Source: Nymphaea colorata
Lineage: Eukaryota > Streptophyta > Magnoliopsida > Nymphaeales > Nymphaeaceae
Assembly (NCBI RefSeq): GCF_008831285.2
Contig: NC_045140.1
Coordinates: forward strand, 10,476,505-10,540,504
Length of the DNA stretch: 64,000 nt
Reading direction: 5' to 3'
A program made the position numbers and the translations under genes. Below are positions 11,398-20,879 of the stretch, piece after piece (the stretch's first letter is position 1; every line of letters starts with the position of its first letter). The notes under the pieces are model-generated. The model worked only from the letters and a program-made list of their open reading frames with translations, made no database searches and was not told the DNA's origin.

Positions 11398-12861
11398 TAA
11401 TTTTTATTTGTCTATATTTTTAAACTCTTTTTTTATCAAGGTTACCTTGAATTGATATATCAATGAAAACTCGGCCAAAACATTTTTCAGAACAACCAAC
11501 ACTCATTTGATGCCATGTCGGGCCGCACCAGCACTGATGCGGGTGCGCCACCATAGTTGGTGCACAAGGTGACTTAGCTGCTAAAATGCTTACAACTCTA
11601 TAAACCAGATAAGCTAGTAAAACCATTTTTGTTTACACATCAGTTACTGAGGACCTACACATTCCAAGAGTTCTATAAACAAAAAGTTCAATGATATTAT
11701 GCATTTCAAAGATGTAGCTAACAAATGTCATTGAGTCAATGCAAAAATTGCTAAGAAAGCCATACTGTTACTACCAAATTGTTTCAGGATTTGTTAATCT
11801 TATAAAACACTAACTTGCTGATATCACACATAGCCATAAAACTGAACGATTTTCTCAGACACATCTAGTGTTGATTTCAAGTTTGCAGCACAGAGATGAG
11901 ATTTTCTTAAAGTTGGTTTGAATAAAAAGAGGGGTTGACTTGTTAACACTTAACAACTTACCTTACCAGATGATTGTCCATAGCCAGAGTAGTCATACCT
12001 GCAAAATTCAAGCCCTACAAGTTAAAAATAATACTTCTATTGCGCAACATAGTCTCATTGGTTAAGCATAGTCGTGATAAAATTCAGGAAAAAGGAGCTA
12101 ATAAATTCCCCCACATGTGAGCATGTTAGAATTGGTATAACATGCAAATTGAAGTAATGAGGACAATAACAACCCCGAAGTACAGAATATATTACAAATA
12201 TCAAAAACCATGGCATATACGAGTTAGAGCCCCTTATGGTTAACAAAATAACAAAAAAAAAAAAAATTAAATATTTGACAATCACGTGCAATCTTCAACC
12301 TGCATCGTCAGGCAAGAAAACAACTAGCTCCAACCTTGACATGGAAAATTAAATTGCCATTATCATATCTTAATTGTATTCAAGAGAACTAATGATACTG
12401 AGATTTTCTAAAACACCAGAATATTCAAGGCACACAAAAATCTGAACCACTAAGTCAATAAGAAGCAATATGAAACACTATATAGTTGCAAAAATACAAC
12501 TGCTGATTCTCAAACGTTAGGAGATCAACATTCATGAAACCCGCAATCAAGTGCACTTGCTGATTTATAAAACTCATCAATAACTTGAACTCTAACTGAA
12601 AGATGACATCAAAGATAAAGAAAAATTTTATCATGAAATTCTCATTTCCATGCGTTTGGTAAGTGTTCCGCCTTTGAAACATGGTTAGCACATGCTAGAC
12701 AATATATTTTCAGAATAGTTAACGTCTAATCAGCGCGTAGATACCCTTATCTCAGATACGAAAACTAATGTAGCTAAAAATGAAAACCTTACAGATTTTG
12801 TACCAACTGTATCGTAAACCATATCTACCCTTCAAATATGAAGAAGCAGGACGGACAGGGA

Positions 12862-12901
<40 letters not shown>

Positions 12902-13644
12902 AAACAAGCCATGCGGAAGTAAATGCTATGCATGAAGTTTTGGAATTGGAGAATATCCTTCCGTAGGTTTTCAATATGTTTAAAATCCGAAATGCTAACA
13001 GCAAAAAATTCACAAGAAAATGATTCTCAAAACGATAATCAAGAGAGAAAATTTCGACAACATAAAATCTAAAAATAGTAAATTCTGGAACGGTAGCATT
13101 ATGAAAGGAGAAAGCTCAGTTGCAAATTCAAGTTCCCTCCAAAACAAACTTTAGAGTCTAAAACCCTGAAAATGATTCGGTTTTTCTGAAGACTCCCCAA
13201 AAGACATAGATACGCATCGAACACCTAATGAAAGGGAAGAGCTTCCCAGAATGCGTTAAATTTGGAATCTCCATAATGGAGAAAAAAAAAACCCATCAAT
13301 CCCACCGGAAACGATAAACCAAACAAAAAATTAGTCACTCACCCCATCAGGTTGACGCGGAGGTGAACACTCAGTTCCGTAAAGAGCTCATACATCTGTC
13401 CTAAATCCGCGGCGTTGCCGTGCGAGTAGAGTAGCGTAAGGCTCGCCATTGGATTCTTCACATACATCGCCACGATCTCCGTTCCCCGCCGAGTGCTCAG
13501 CTTCACAACGTCGACGTTCTCGCGGTGCGGCACGTCGGTGAGCGTCAGCCGCCCGGAGACCTCATCAGTAACTACCTTGTAAGAGGGAGGGTTCGGCGGG
13601 AAGAACGCAAACTTCGCCGCCATGGACGAAGTGACCGCCCCCAT
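7521..13644 (-). CDS. ABHD17-type alpha/beta hydrolase (candidate protein depalmitoylase), complete, 5 exons
   Basis: Exons are 13644-13343, 11998-11962, 10762-10526, 10414-10367 and 7994-7521. All introns are GT/AG and the joins keep one frame of 365 residues. Exon 1 starts [17 protein letters not shown]; the MGxxxS start fits N-myristoylation. [12 protein letters not shown] carries the oxyanion-region HG motif, exon 2 is the short [12 protein letters not shown], and exon 3 has the nucleophile elbow LYGQSVGSG. Exons 4 and 5 give [19 protein letters not shown], containing the acid, and [12 protein letters not shown], containing the catalytic His. After about residue 280 comes a tail of roughly nine degenerate 9-11-residue repeats of Arg/Lys, Ser/Thr and Asp. 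Animal ABHD17 proteins remove palmitate from membrane proteins; the plant substrate is unknown. The length is normal for plant homologues. Intron 4 holds an extra in-phase exon-like segment. The start was chosen by homology and position. Confidence 0.95.
9080..9217 (-). other. Candidate alternative terminal exon within ABHD17 intron 4
   Basis: After a fair acceptor (TTCTCCAG|GCA) there is an open frame of 45 codons beginning [14 protein letters not shown], continuing [19 protein letters not shown] and ending TFFGL then TAG. It has protein-like composition. Exon 4 of the hydrolase ends in phase 0 and this segment is open in phase 0, so it could splice on as an alternative last exon, removing the [12 protein letters not shown]/His region and the repeat tail. 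I do not recognise its family; it may instead be an exon of a captured gene fragment. Confidence 0.35.
9760..9960. other. Degraded GT/GC-rich element fragment in ABHD17 intron 4
   Basis: The stretch 'catgggtgcaggcctggaca' resembles the end of the 310-bp MITE in intron 2 and the terminal sequence of the 838-bp element at 19.4-20.2 kb. It is followed by T-rich DNA. No complete termini were found. Confidence 0.3.
10903..10983. repeat. 27-bp tandem repeat, three copies
   Basis: The unit 'tatacgtatttgtatgcatg' plus 'ccattat' occurs three times head to tail, starting at 10903, 10930 and 10957, with almost no divergence. It lies in ABHD17 intron 2 just upstream of exon 3. The near identity suggests a recent expansion. 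Confidence 0.9.
11265..11574. mobile_element. 310-bp MITE-like element (MULE-type target duplication)
   Basis: The segment is flanked by a perfect 11-bp direct repeat, 'tagctgctaaa', at 11254-11264 and 11575-11585. The termini are partly inverted (left 'gtcacatgggtgc', right complement 'gtcaccttgtgcacc'). Inside is a GT/GC-rich 'gggtgcggg' domain and a (TA)n run at 11361-11395. A 9-11-bp duplication is typical of Mutator-like elements; the class is inferred from that only. It sits in ABHD17 intron 2. Confidence 0.55.
12865..12899. repeat. (GA)n microsatellite
   Basis: About 17 GA units in ABHD17 intron 1 (CT on the transcribed strand). Confidence 0.95.
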
Positions 13645-14002
13645 CTCTCACTCTCGCCCGACAGTAGCCACGCGGTCAGCCAGATGAAGAAGGATACAGA
13701 GGGGCGGGAGGTGGATCAGGCGCAGCAGAGGGATGGTGGTTTGCTCGTCATAAAGACAGAGGCCAGCGACCTGACCAGATGAAACGGCGATCGACGGCCG
13801 GCGTGCGACCGGATCTGCGGCGTGGAGCAGAAGCTCAAGCCTCTCCCTTTCTCTTATCTTCTTCTTCTCGCTCTTCTTTCTTCGTCCTTCCTCTTCCTTC
13901 CTCTTCTGGTTTCCCTGTGCAAAAGGAAACGAGGAGAGATGGGAAAAGCGGAGGAAGAGAAAAAATGAGGAGAAAAAGGGAAGGCGGGCTGGTGCTTAAA
14001 TA
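13645..14002 (-). promoter_or_regulatory. Leader and promoter region of the ABHD17 gene
   Basis: A TATA-like TATTTAA (minus strand) lies at 13996-14002, about 350 bases upstream of the start codon. Between them is a long leader whose outer half is CT-rich on the transcribed strand (GA-rich purine tract at about 13920-13985 on the plus strand). The 165-codon plus-strand frame over this region follows the pyrimidine bias and is not a gene. Confidence 0.35.
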
Positions 14003-14299
14003 CGGGGGCGGAAGCTTTTTATCATCAGGTTGCTACGCACGTGCGAATCGGCACGAGCGGGACGTTTCCCCACTGAAGTCCCCGGCTTCGGCTTGTCAAC
14101 GTCCTTCCTCCTTCCCTTCCTCGACTCAGGAAGACCGATTCGTATCGGAATATCCCGAGACATTTTCTCTTTGGCTATTACTAATATCGGACATATTTTT
14201 AATTGGATTTGGGAATTGGATATGGTACTCGGAAATTTTTTCATTTTCTTACCAAAATTTAACAAATGGGATTTGAGTCTTAATTAGATGTGGGAAGAT

Positions 14300-16064
14300 C
14301 TCAAAATCCTTTTCATTTACTAGTAATTATGCTTTGATTTAATACTTAGCTTTTATATGAGAATATGAAATGTTAAGGTGGGTCCAATTAATGAACAGCT
14401 GATTGTGCCCCACCGCACCATGCCCATGCCAGACATGTTGTCCTGGTTCGATCGCTGACACATATGTTCAAAGTTAAAATCCAAGATATGGCAAAATTGT
14501 TCCCTGCGTAGTCCGTCTCCAATGAATGTGTGTCGTCTATAGTTTGCCCACACGCGTCATAAAATTTTTAGTAGTTTCTTTATATAATTCAATTTACTAT
14601 ATATTGTAACCCCTTAAAACCAAAACTTCTTACATTGGTGTTCCTTAGCTTTAAATTTCTGGGTCGACCACTTCTTGTGTAAAAACATAACATAATGTGT
14701 AGTTATACACTTAAAAAGTTTTTTTTTCACATGATTGCCGACCAAAGACCAAGCAGCATAAATGCTTCGGATAAGCACGGATCCAGGTCTGAATGTCAGT
14801 TGTTCCAGGAATTTTACGGGTCCATGTCCAGTGGAAAGTAAACAAATTCTGCTATGATGGTTCTAGTATCTACAGGTTTTCCTTTATTCGTTTAGTTTTA
14901 GTTGGTAAATTGAGATTTAGGAAGAGTAATATCATATATGTCCATTCATGCCTTCGGTATCAATGAGAAAGTCGGCTTGTCTCTCTCAACTTGAAGGAAG
15001 GTCTCAAGTGGAACCCCTCAAACCAAGTGGATCAGATGGACACTTTGTATGGGTTTGTCCTTCCTATTTTAACAATTCATATATGGTCTTTTTTGTAAAT
15101 ATTTTAATTTTTGAATGACATTTTTTTTGTTTAAAAGACTTGCAAAAATTTTGACATTCGATGCCAAATGTTGTTAGTATCTTGCGGATTCGATGCATGA
15201 CTGATATAGATTTACATTTATCTTTATAAATTTTAAAATTATTTCCTAAAATTAAAAAATAAAATTAATACCGGTTGATGCATAATGATATGCACCCGAT
15301 ATGTTGGGTCGTTTGAGAATACTAATATATATATATATTACAAGTATGATTGATATCAACGTATATGAGCCTGTATCGGTTGACACTTATCTTGTCAGAC
15401 ATGGGAGTGAATTTATGCCCTTTCATATCAGCTTGAATCAACTTATTCAGCTTCATATTAGTCAATATTTTAATAAAGTAACAACAAAAACATTTTTTAA
15501 AATTTCAAAAATATTGTATATATTTCTCTAGTTGCAAGAAAGAGATTCAGTTATGAATATAAAAATGTCGCATCAAAAAAATAACTAAAGTGGGGGCAGC
15601 ACTGCGTGCCCTCTTGCTGTCCAGCTTTAGTCCAAAAGCAGGAAAAAGAGGAAGGTGCAATAAACAACTTTAGAACTTTTCCATTAATTTGAAAATCCAT
15701 GTCGCCCTCTCCCTTTTAATTTTCTATTCTGCCCCAATTATTGGCCGGCGTGGACTCCAAGGCCATGTTTGGCTGTCGTACCAAAATGCGATCGAGTTGG
15801 TGACTTCCGATGCGATTGTTCGGTAATATACACAAAACGTAGGGTCGGGAAACGCTGTGGAGTCCAAGAAAGAGCAATGCGCGTATTTTCATGCAAAAGA
15901 TCAGGATCTTGTGCCAGTTCATGAACTTAGTTACGTTTTTTATCAAACCCGACGGGATTGGTTGAGATCTAGCCCTGGGCTTTTTATGCGACCTGCTCTG
16001 GTGAATATCCGTATGTGCTCCTAACTATGTGTTAATGATGGTACTCCAAATAAAAGCTTATCTC
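14300..16064. other. Intergenic, no gene recognised
   Basis: AT-rich sequence with short chance ORFs (76 codons or fewer) and no recognisable protein, RNA gene or element boundary. Confidence 0.45.
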
Positions 16065-16156
16065 AGCTTTTCTTTTCAAGGGGCAGATTCAACTTTGAAA
16101 CATTCTTAGTCTAGCTTTTCTTTTCAAGGGGCAGATTCAACTTTGAAACATTCTTA
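16065..16156. repeat. Tandem duplication, 44-bp unit at 48-bp period
   Basis: The unit starting 'agcttttcttttcaagggg' and ending 'acattctta' occurs at 16065-16108 and again at 16113-16156, identical over its length. It abuts the left arm of the foldback at 16157. Confidence 0.92.
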
Positions 16157-16330
16157 ACTTCTGTCCCTAGGGTGGAATATGAGACCTGACATTATAACTC
16201 TCTCTCTCTCAAAAGAGAGAGAGAGAGAACCTATATGTATATATATGGGGGGGGTGGGGGCGGATATACATATGGAGGGAGAGAGAGAGTTCTAATGGCA
16301 GGTATCAAATTCCACCCTAAGGACAGAAGT
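16157..16330. mobile_element. Foldback / MITE-like inverted repeat
   Basis: Left arm 16157-16209 ('acttctgtccctagggtgg' onward) and right arm 16279-16330 ('...ttccaccctaaggacag' 'aagt') are near-perfect inverted repeats of about 52 bp. The inner part continues the symmetry with TC/GA runs, 'atatgtatatata' and 'gatatacatat', around a G-rich centre (16246-16261). The whole 174 bp could fold into one long hairpin. Candidate MITE or small-RNA precursor; the superfamily is not assignable because the flanking duplication is unclear. Confidence 0.7.
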
Positions 16331-16606
16331 AGACTTAGGGTTGTTTGGCAATAAAGCTCTACTGGTGTTTATGGATTTGTCCTAATGATTAGGGTAGCTT
16401 GAAGATACATTAGAACATTTGTCCTAACCTCTAGGGTAAATTCATAAAGCACTTACATAGTATTCATGCTACTGGATAACTTCTAGGGTCTTACATTGAT
16501 AGACTATTGAATTTTGTCATATGAGTAAATGTGCTAGTTTTAAAGTTTTATGTCACCAAAAGAGGCGGCAAAATCTTTCAGCCTCGGTGCAGCTTACTTG
16601 AAATAC

Positions 16607-16662
<56 letters not shown>

Positions 16663-17654
16663 CAAAGTCATAAGATTGTTACTTATGTTGTGGATGCAAG
16701 GCAAGTATATGTTCCACTAAAATCTAGATAAATTAGTCGCATAATCCTAGAGATGCAATTCTTCTCCATCAAGGGAAAAACATTCATCTTTTTTACACAT
16801 AATGAGTATTTTAAACCTCTTTTTAGAAGTTTTGATTTTCTTTATAACCAAACACCTATGGATGCGAAATTAGAGGGACTTAATGTTATAATACTGGCTT
16901 ACCAACCGACACTGGATAATGATTTTTTTTTTTTGCAAAAACATGTTCAATCTTTATTTGGATGACCAAAACACACTTGAGTTTGGATTTATTTTATTTA
17001 TCTGCTTGCTTTATGTGTAATATAAGTAATTAAATCAAAGAAATTATAACTTATGTTTTTGTTGTATCACTAAAAGTTGGGCACCTAAAAGGAAAATGAC
17101 CTATCCAATATCATTCCAACCTTGTCGCAAGTTTGATCTAGAAAAGAGTTGAAATCATCATGAAACTCAAAATAATTGAAGAAAAAAGTGATAACTGTGT
17201 GCCCTTATGTGCTTAGAAAAACAAACACTATTCAAGTTTAATACAAGAACTGAAGGTAACATTTTTGTGAAGTTGAACATAACAAGTGAACTCCTTCAAA
17301 AGATGCCACAAGGATTAAAAAAAACAAAAGAAACAGAAGAAAGAGGACATTTAAACCCAATGCTATGAGCACAACCCCCTTTCTTAAAGCAATTTTGAAA
17401 GCAAAAAGGGAAACAAGTGGAGAGAATAGAAGGTGAAAGTGAAAATGAATAAGAGTTATGACATCAAGTAAGCAGAAAAGTGTACAAGCATGTGCAACAC
17501 TTGTAAAATATAAAACACATGTACACAAAATGATAGGCATGAGAGGAGGACCAAAAAAAAAAAAAAGAAGAAGAAAGAATTAAAGAATTGATTAAGAAAG
17601 GAGAATGTCAATTAAGAATTGAAGGAAACCATGCTTCACATTCACAAAGTATAT
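16331..17654. other. Intergenic with (TA)n microsatellite
   Basis: AT-rich DNA with a 'catacata' to (TA)n run at about 16604-16660. The minus-strand open frame at 17238-17540 is a hydrophobic A-rich shadow with no recognisable motif. Nothing else supported. Confidence 0.45.
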
Positions 17655-17662
17655 CTTCCAGC

Positions 17663-17799
17663 CAATGGCGGAGGCACCCATGTGCTCCTGTGTAGTCAAT
17701 TGCCCATACAGATCCACACAAATTACTCATTTACATATTAAGCCCCTCGGCCCGATTGTTTGAAAGGTCTACCCATAGAAATTTCTGGCTTCGCCATTG
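17663..17799. mobile_element. 137-bp hAT-type MITE
   Basis: The termini are inverted repeats: left CAATGGCGGAGGC, right GGCTTCGCCATTG. They are flanked by an 8-bp target duplication with one mismatch, 'cttccagc' (17655-17662) and 'cctccagc' (17800-17807). An 8-bp duplication and a 'CA.TGGCGGAGCC' end are typical of plant hAT elements. There is no coding sequence. Confidence 0.75.
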
Positions 17800-18135
17800 C
17801 CTCCAGCTAAGGAAAATAAGCGGAACATAAAGTTCATCGCTTCCAAGGCACAAATTGAAGAAAACATTGTTCCGGCCTAAGCACGCTTTGTTCGGAACCT
17901 CGCAGTCTCATACTTGTTCCGAATCGGAGTGCCCGATATGGCAAGCTCCATGACAGCAAAGAAGACTTGGATGCATTTGTTTGCACGTACATTTCTTGTA
18001 TTTTTGTCAGGTTTATCGAAGTTACAGTACATCTCTTGATCACCATGAATTATTAGCAATTATTGTTGCAGAGGAAGAGAATTCAAGGCCATCCATAATT
18101 AGTGAAACGCCTTGGCCCTTTCATGGAGCTCTGTA

Positions 18136-18612
18136 ATGCTTGGACTTGTGTTGAGAGTCTTGATCACTGCTGTCATTGGGCGCTTGACATTTTCTGCTTG
18201 GCCTTTCTCTTGCCAGCAGCATTCTGAGGTTGTTGATCAGCCAATGAATCTAATTGGTTGGAGTATAACTGTACAAGGCTATGGAGACTCTGCATTTCCT
18301 GTAGAAAGCTGTTTGCCGGTGGCCCGCAAGGGCTGCGGCGGAAGACCGGTGAACGTCACTAAATTGACAAGAGGAGGAGACATAATTATTGAAAGATTCG
18401 TATTGCCCGAAACCGTTTCGGCTGTCGCTGGTGCGTACTTTAACGCGTATCGGTTCGACACAAAGCCTCTGGATGCGAAATCCACCATTCGGAATTTTAC
18501 TTTTTGTTTAAACAGCGGGCCCCACAGTGGTGAAGATTCGGATTTGAGATCGGAGGACCTCGGGAGGCGGCGGGCAGCTACCCCCACCCCCTTGGGTCTT
18601 TTCGAAAATTAA
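18136..18612 (+). CDS. Hypothetical secreted protein or gene fragment
   Basis: An open frame of 158 codons from the first ATG. It begins MLGLVLRVLITAVIG, a plausible signal peptide or membrane segment, followed by a moderately GC-rich body with Cys residues (ESCLPVARKGCGGRPVN), three N-glycosylation sequons (NVT twice-like contexts and NFT) and IIIERFVLPETVSAV. The last 30 codons become Arg/Pro-rich and may be read-through beyond a lost splice site. I do not recognise a family. The minus strand of the same DNA is open too (18279-18587, and again down to about 18106 ending ITELHERAKAFH), so the true coding strand is uncertain. It could be a fragment of a captured gene. No TATA box, introns or poly(A) signal could be tied to it. 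Confidence 0.25.
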   Translation: MLGLVLRVLITAVIGRLTFSAWPFSCQQHSEVVDQPMNLIGWSITVQGYGDSAFPVESCLPVARKGCGGRPVNVTKLTRGGDIIIERFVLPETVSAVAGAYFNAYRFDTKPLDAKSTIRNFTFCLNSGPHSGEDSDLRSEDLGRRRAATPTPLGLFEN

Positions 18613-19359
18613 AATTTTAGTGCTAAACATTTTAAAAATTTTAATTTGGTATAACGAACATTTCGAAAATTATATAATGGCCTCTGAATATGATTTTTTT
18701 TTTGGTTCCATCCCTGTCCAAGGCTATCAATTATACCTCAAAGGATATGAAAACAAGGGCTTAGTTAGGACACTGACAAATAAATGTACATTAATATTAA
18801 AGTTACCGTAGGCTAGATTGCAATTTTTGTGATTTTTTTTTGTGGTGAATACTCTTGGACCGCATGAAATTGAAACTCAGGACCTTGTTTAATTATGAGA
18901 TATATATATCATAATCAAGGGGTCTTCAGTTTGAATTTCATAAATATAATAATATTTTTAATAAACAAGCAAAAATGAATTTTCAATAAATTACTCATGC
19001 TTAGATCTTCTGCTATTAATATAATAAAAGGAAATTCAAAGTTACAGCTTGGTTTCCTGATAAGATGAAATCAGCATAGTTAGTATTTGTTATTGGCAAC
19101 ACATAACAAATTATTTTTATTGCAATTTTCCTTCATGTCTGCTGCTGCCAAATTAGCGCGATAATGTATACTTGAAAAAAAAAGGTAAGAGGTCCTACAT
19201 TTTCAATTCATGTTTAAAAAATCAGACCTAAGTTTTTCAACACCTCAGCAATTAATGCATTTAAGCTTAGCACACTAACTTTCAGAAAAAAGAAGCTTAA
19301 CTAATATAAAAATATTTAACAATTAAACATTTAACTAATTTGTCTATACTTGATTATGC
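18613..19359. other. Intergenic, nothing recognised
   Basis: AT-rich, no ORF of interest and no repeat structure seen. Confidence 0.4.
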
Positions 19360-19370
19360 AATATCAATTA

Positions 19371-20208
19371 GACAAATGGATACCCAGTACCTGGCTCGAA
19401 TAGATCCGAATACTGTCCTAGGCTCAACGGGTTATAACTTGTGAACCCTGGGCTGACCCGATAGAATAATGGGCTGGGCTTGGTTAGCGGAACCGGGTTG
19501 AGGGCCTGGCTGGACTGTTAGGTTCAAATTTTGAAGTCGACTTGGACTCTTCAAGCGATGCTTTTTTTTTTTTCTCTCCTAAGGCCCCTCTGCCACGGCC
19601 AACTCCTCTGCCTACTGCCTGTCTCCGTCGTCGCAACTCGCTGTCACTGTCATGGCCACTCGCCGGTGCTGCCTCCCACCTTCCCCCGAAATTTCACCCG
19701 CCTGATTCCTTGATTGCCTGTAGGCCAGTAGCTGCTGCCGCATCACCAATAGCCGTGTTGTCGCGACCACCGTCGCCCGTCGTGACTCATGCCTCCTTGC
19801 CGGATGCCGAGCGTCCTGTCGGACTCACTGTCGGATGCCCTCCCCCAATTCCCCCACCTGCTTGGGTTGCGTTCCTACCGGACGTCGCCCCTCGCAAGCT
19901 TGCAGCTGCCTCCCTGCCGGACACCGACTATGCTGCCTGACTCCCTACTGGACGCCGACCGCTGTCGCTGGCTCGTCCCTCGCATTTGCCTCTTAGCCAG
20001 ACATCAGCACATTTGCCTCTTTGCTGCACACCGTCGGTCGGACTCGAGCCGTCAAACGGTCTGTGAGACTTATGGGCCGAGCTCATCTCGATCCGACCTG
20101 GCCCGCTTAACCAATTAGATACGGGCTGGGCAGGTCTTGGATAGGATGTTGTTAGCCTAGTACCCGGTCTGGCCCATTTAAAGTGGGGCCTGCCCGGTGT
20201 CCAGGCCT
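19371..20208. mobile_element. 838-bp MULE-like element with GC-rich cargo
   Basis: Flanked by a perfect 11-bp direct repeat, 'aatatcaatta', at 19360-19370 and 20209-20219. The ends are rich in 'gggctgggc/cccggtctggccc' and are weakly inverted (left '...tggatacccagtacc', right complement 'aggcctggacaccgggca'). The interior 19560-20100 is much more GC-rich than anything nearby and has an open frame at 19542-19940 (Pro/Ala/Leu-rich) with an internally repeated 'LPDA/LPDT' word. This fits a non-autonomous Mutator-like element, possibly of the Pack type carrying gene-derived sequence. The class is inferred from duplication length; the cargo has no recognised relative. Confidence 0.55.
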
Positions 20209-20336
20209 AATATCAATTATGTGTATGTACGTCTGAGTTGCATATAAGCAACCAAATTGATGGAAGTCATAACCTGAGAAGACCTAATGCAATTGGTTAA
20301 TTTAACTTACTTAATATGCATGGGTTGATTAATAAT

Positions 20337-20394
<58 letters not shown>
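20337..20394. repeat. (TC)n-(TA)n microsatellite
   Basis: Compound dinucleotide repeat. The plus-strand open frame through it (LSLSLS then YIYIYI) is only a translation of the repeat. Confidence 0.95.
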
Positions 20395-20396
<2 letters not shown>

Positions 20397-20822
20397 TTCT
20401 CCAGCCATCCAAATACTCTAGCCTCTCATATTTGCAGCCCAACCCATTGCATGCACAACGCATTACGCAGTGCATTCGGTTGTGTGTGTAAGGCTAGACG
20501 ATTTCAGCTGATCTTTCCTCCTCCCTCTCTCTCTCTCACTATCTATCTGCACACACACACATATTCCCCCGACAAAGTTTTGCTTCTTATTTCATATAAT
20601 CAAATTTCCCATGATACGGAAGCTTCTGGAAAGGACATGCTCAAAAAGCAAACCTTTAATAGTCGAATGAGTTCCACTCAATTCTCAAAAGCTGGAGAGG
20701 TTTAGGTAAGGGGTTGGAACTCTGTTTATAAGATCTGCTTCTTCCTTAAAACCAGGTCCTTGTCAATAGTGAAGGTGGATTTGATTTTTTCAAGACGCTG
20801 TGTGGGCCTATGGAAAAGGATG

Positions 20823-20826
<4 letters not shown>

Positions 20827-20878
<52 letters not shown>
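20827..20878. repeat. (TA)n microsatellite
   Basis: About 26 uninterrupted TA units. Confidence 0.95.

Positions 20879-20879
<1 letters not shown>

Noticed and set aside
13779-14276. 165-codon plus-strand ORF
   Set aside because: It overlaps the promoter and leader of the ABHD17 gene. Its Ser/Arg runs reflect the pyrimidine/purine bias, and no family motif is present.
17238-17540. Hydrophobic 100-codon minus-strand ORF
   Set aside because: It arises from A-rich plus-strand DNA; no signal-protein or membrane-family features beyond hydrophobic bias.
18279-18587. 102-codon minus-strand ORF as the main gene call
   Set aside because: It overlaps the plus frame and has no better support. Reported only as part of the both-strands-open finding.
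20316-20705. 129-codon plus-strand ORF
   Set aside because: Its beginning is a translated (TC)n(TA)n microsatellite and the rest has random composition.
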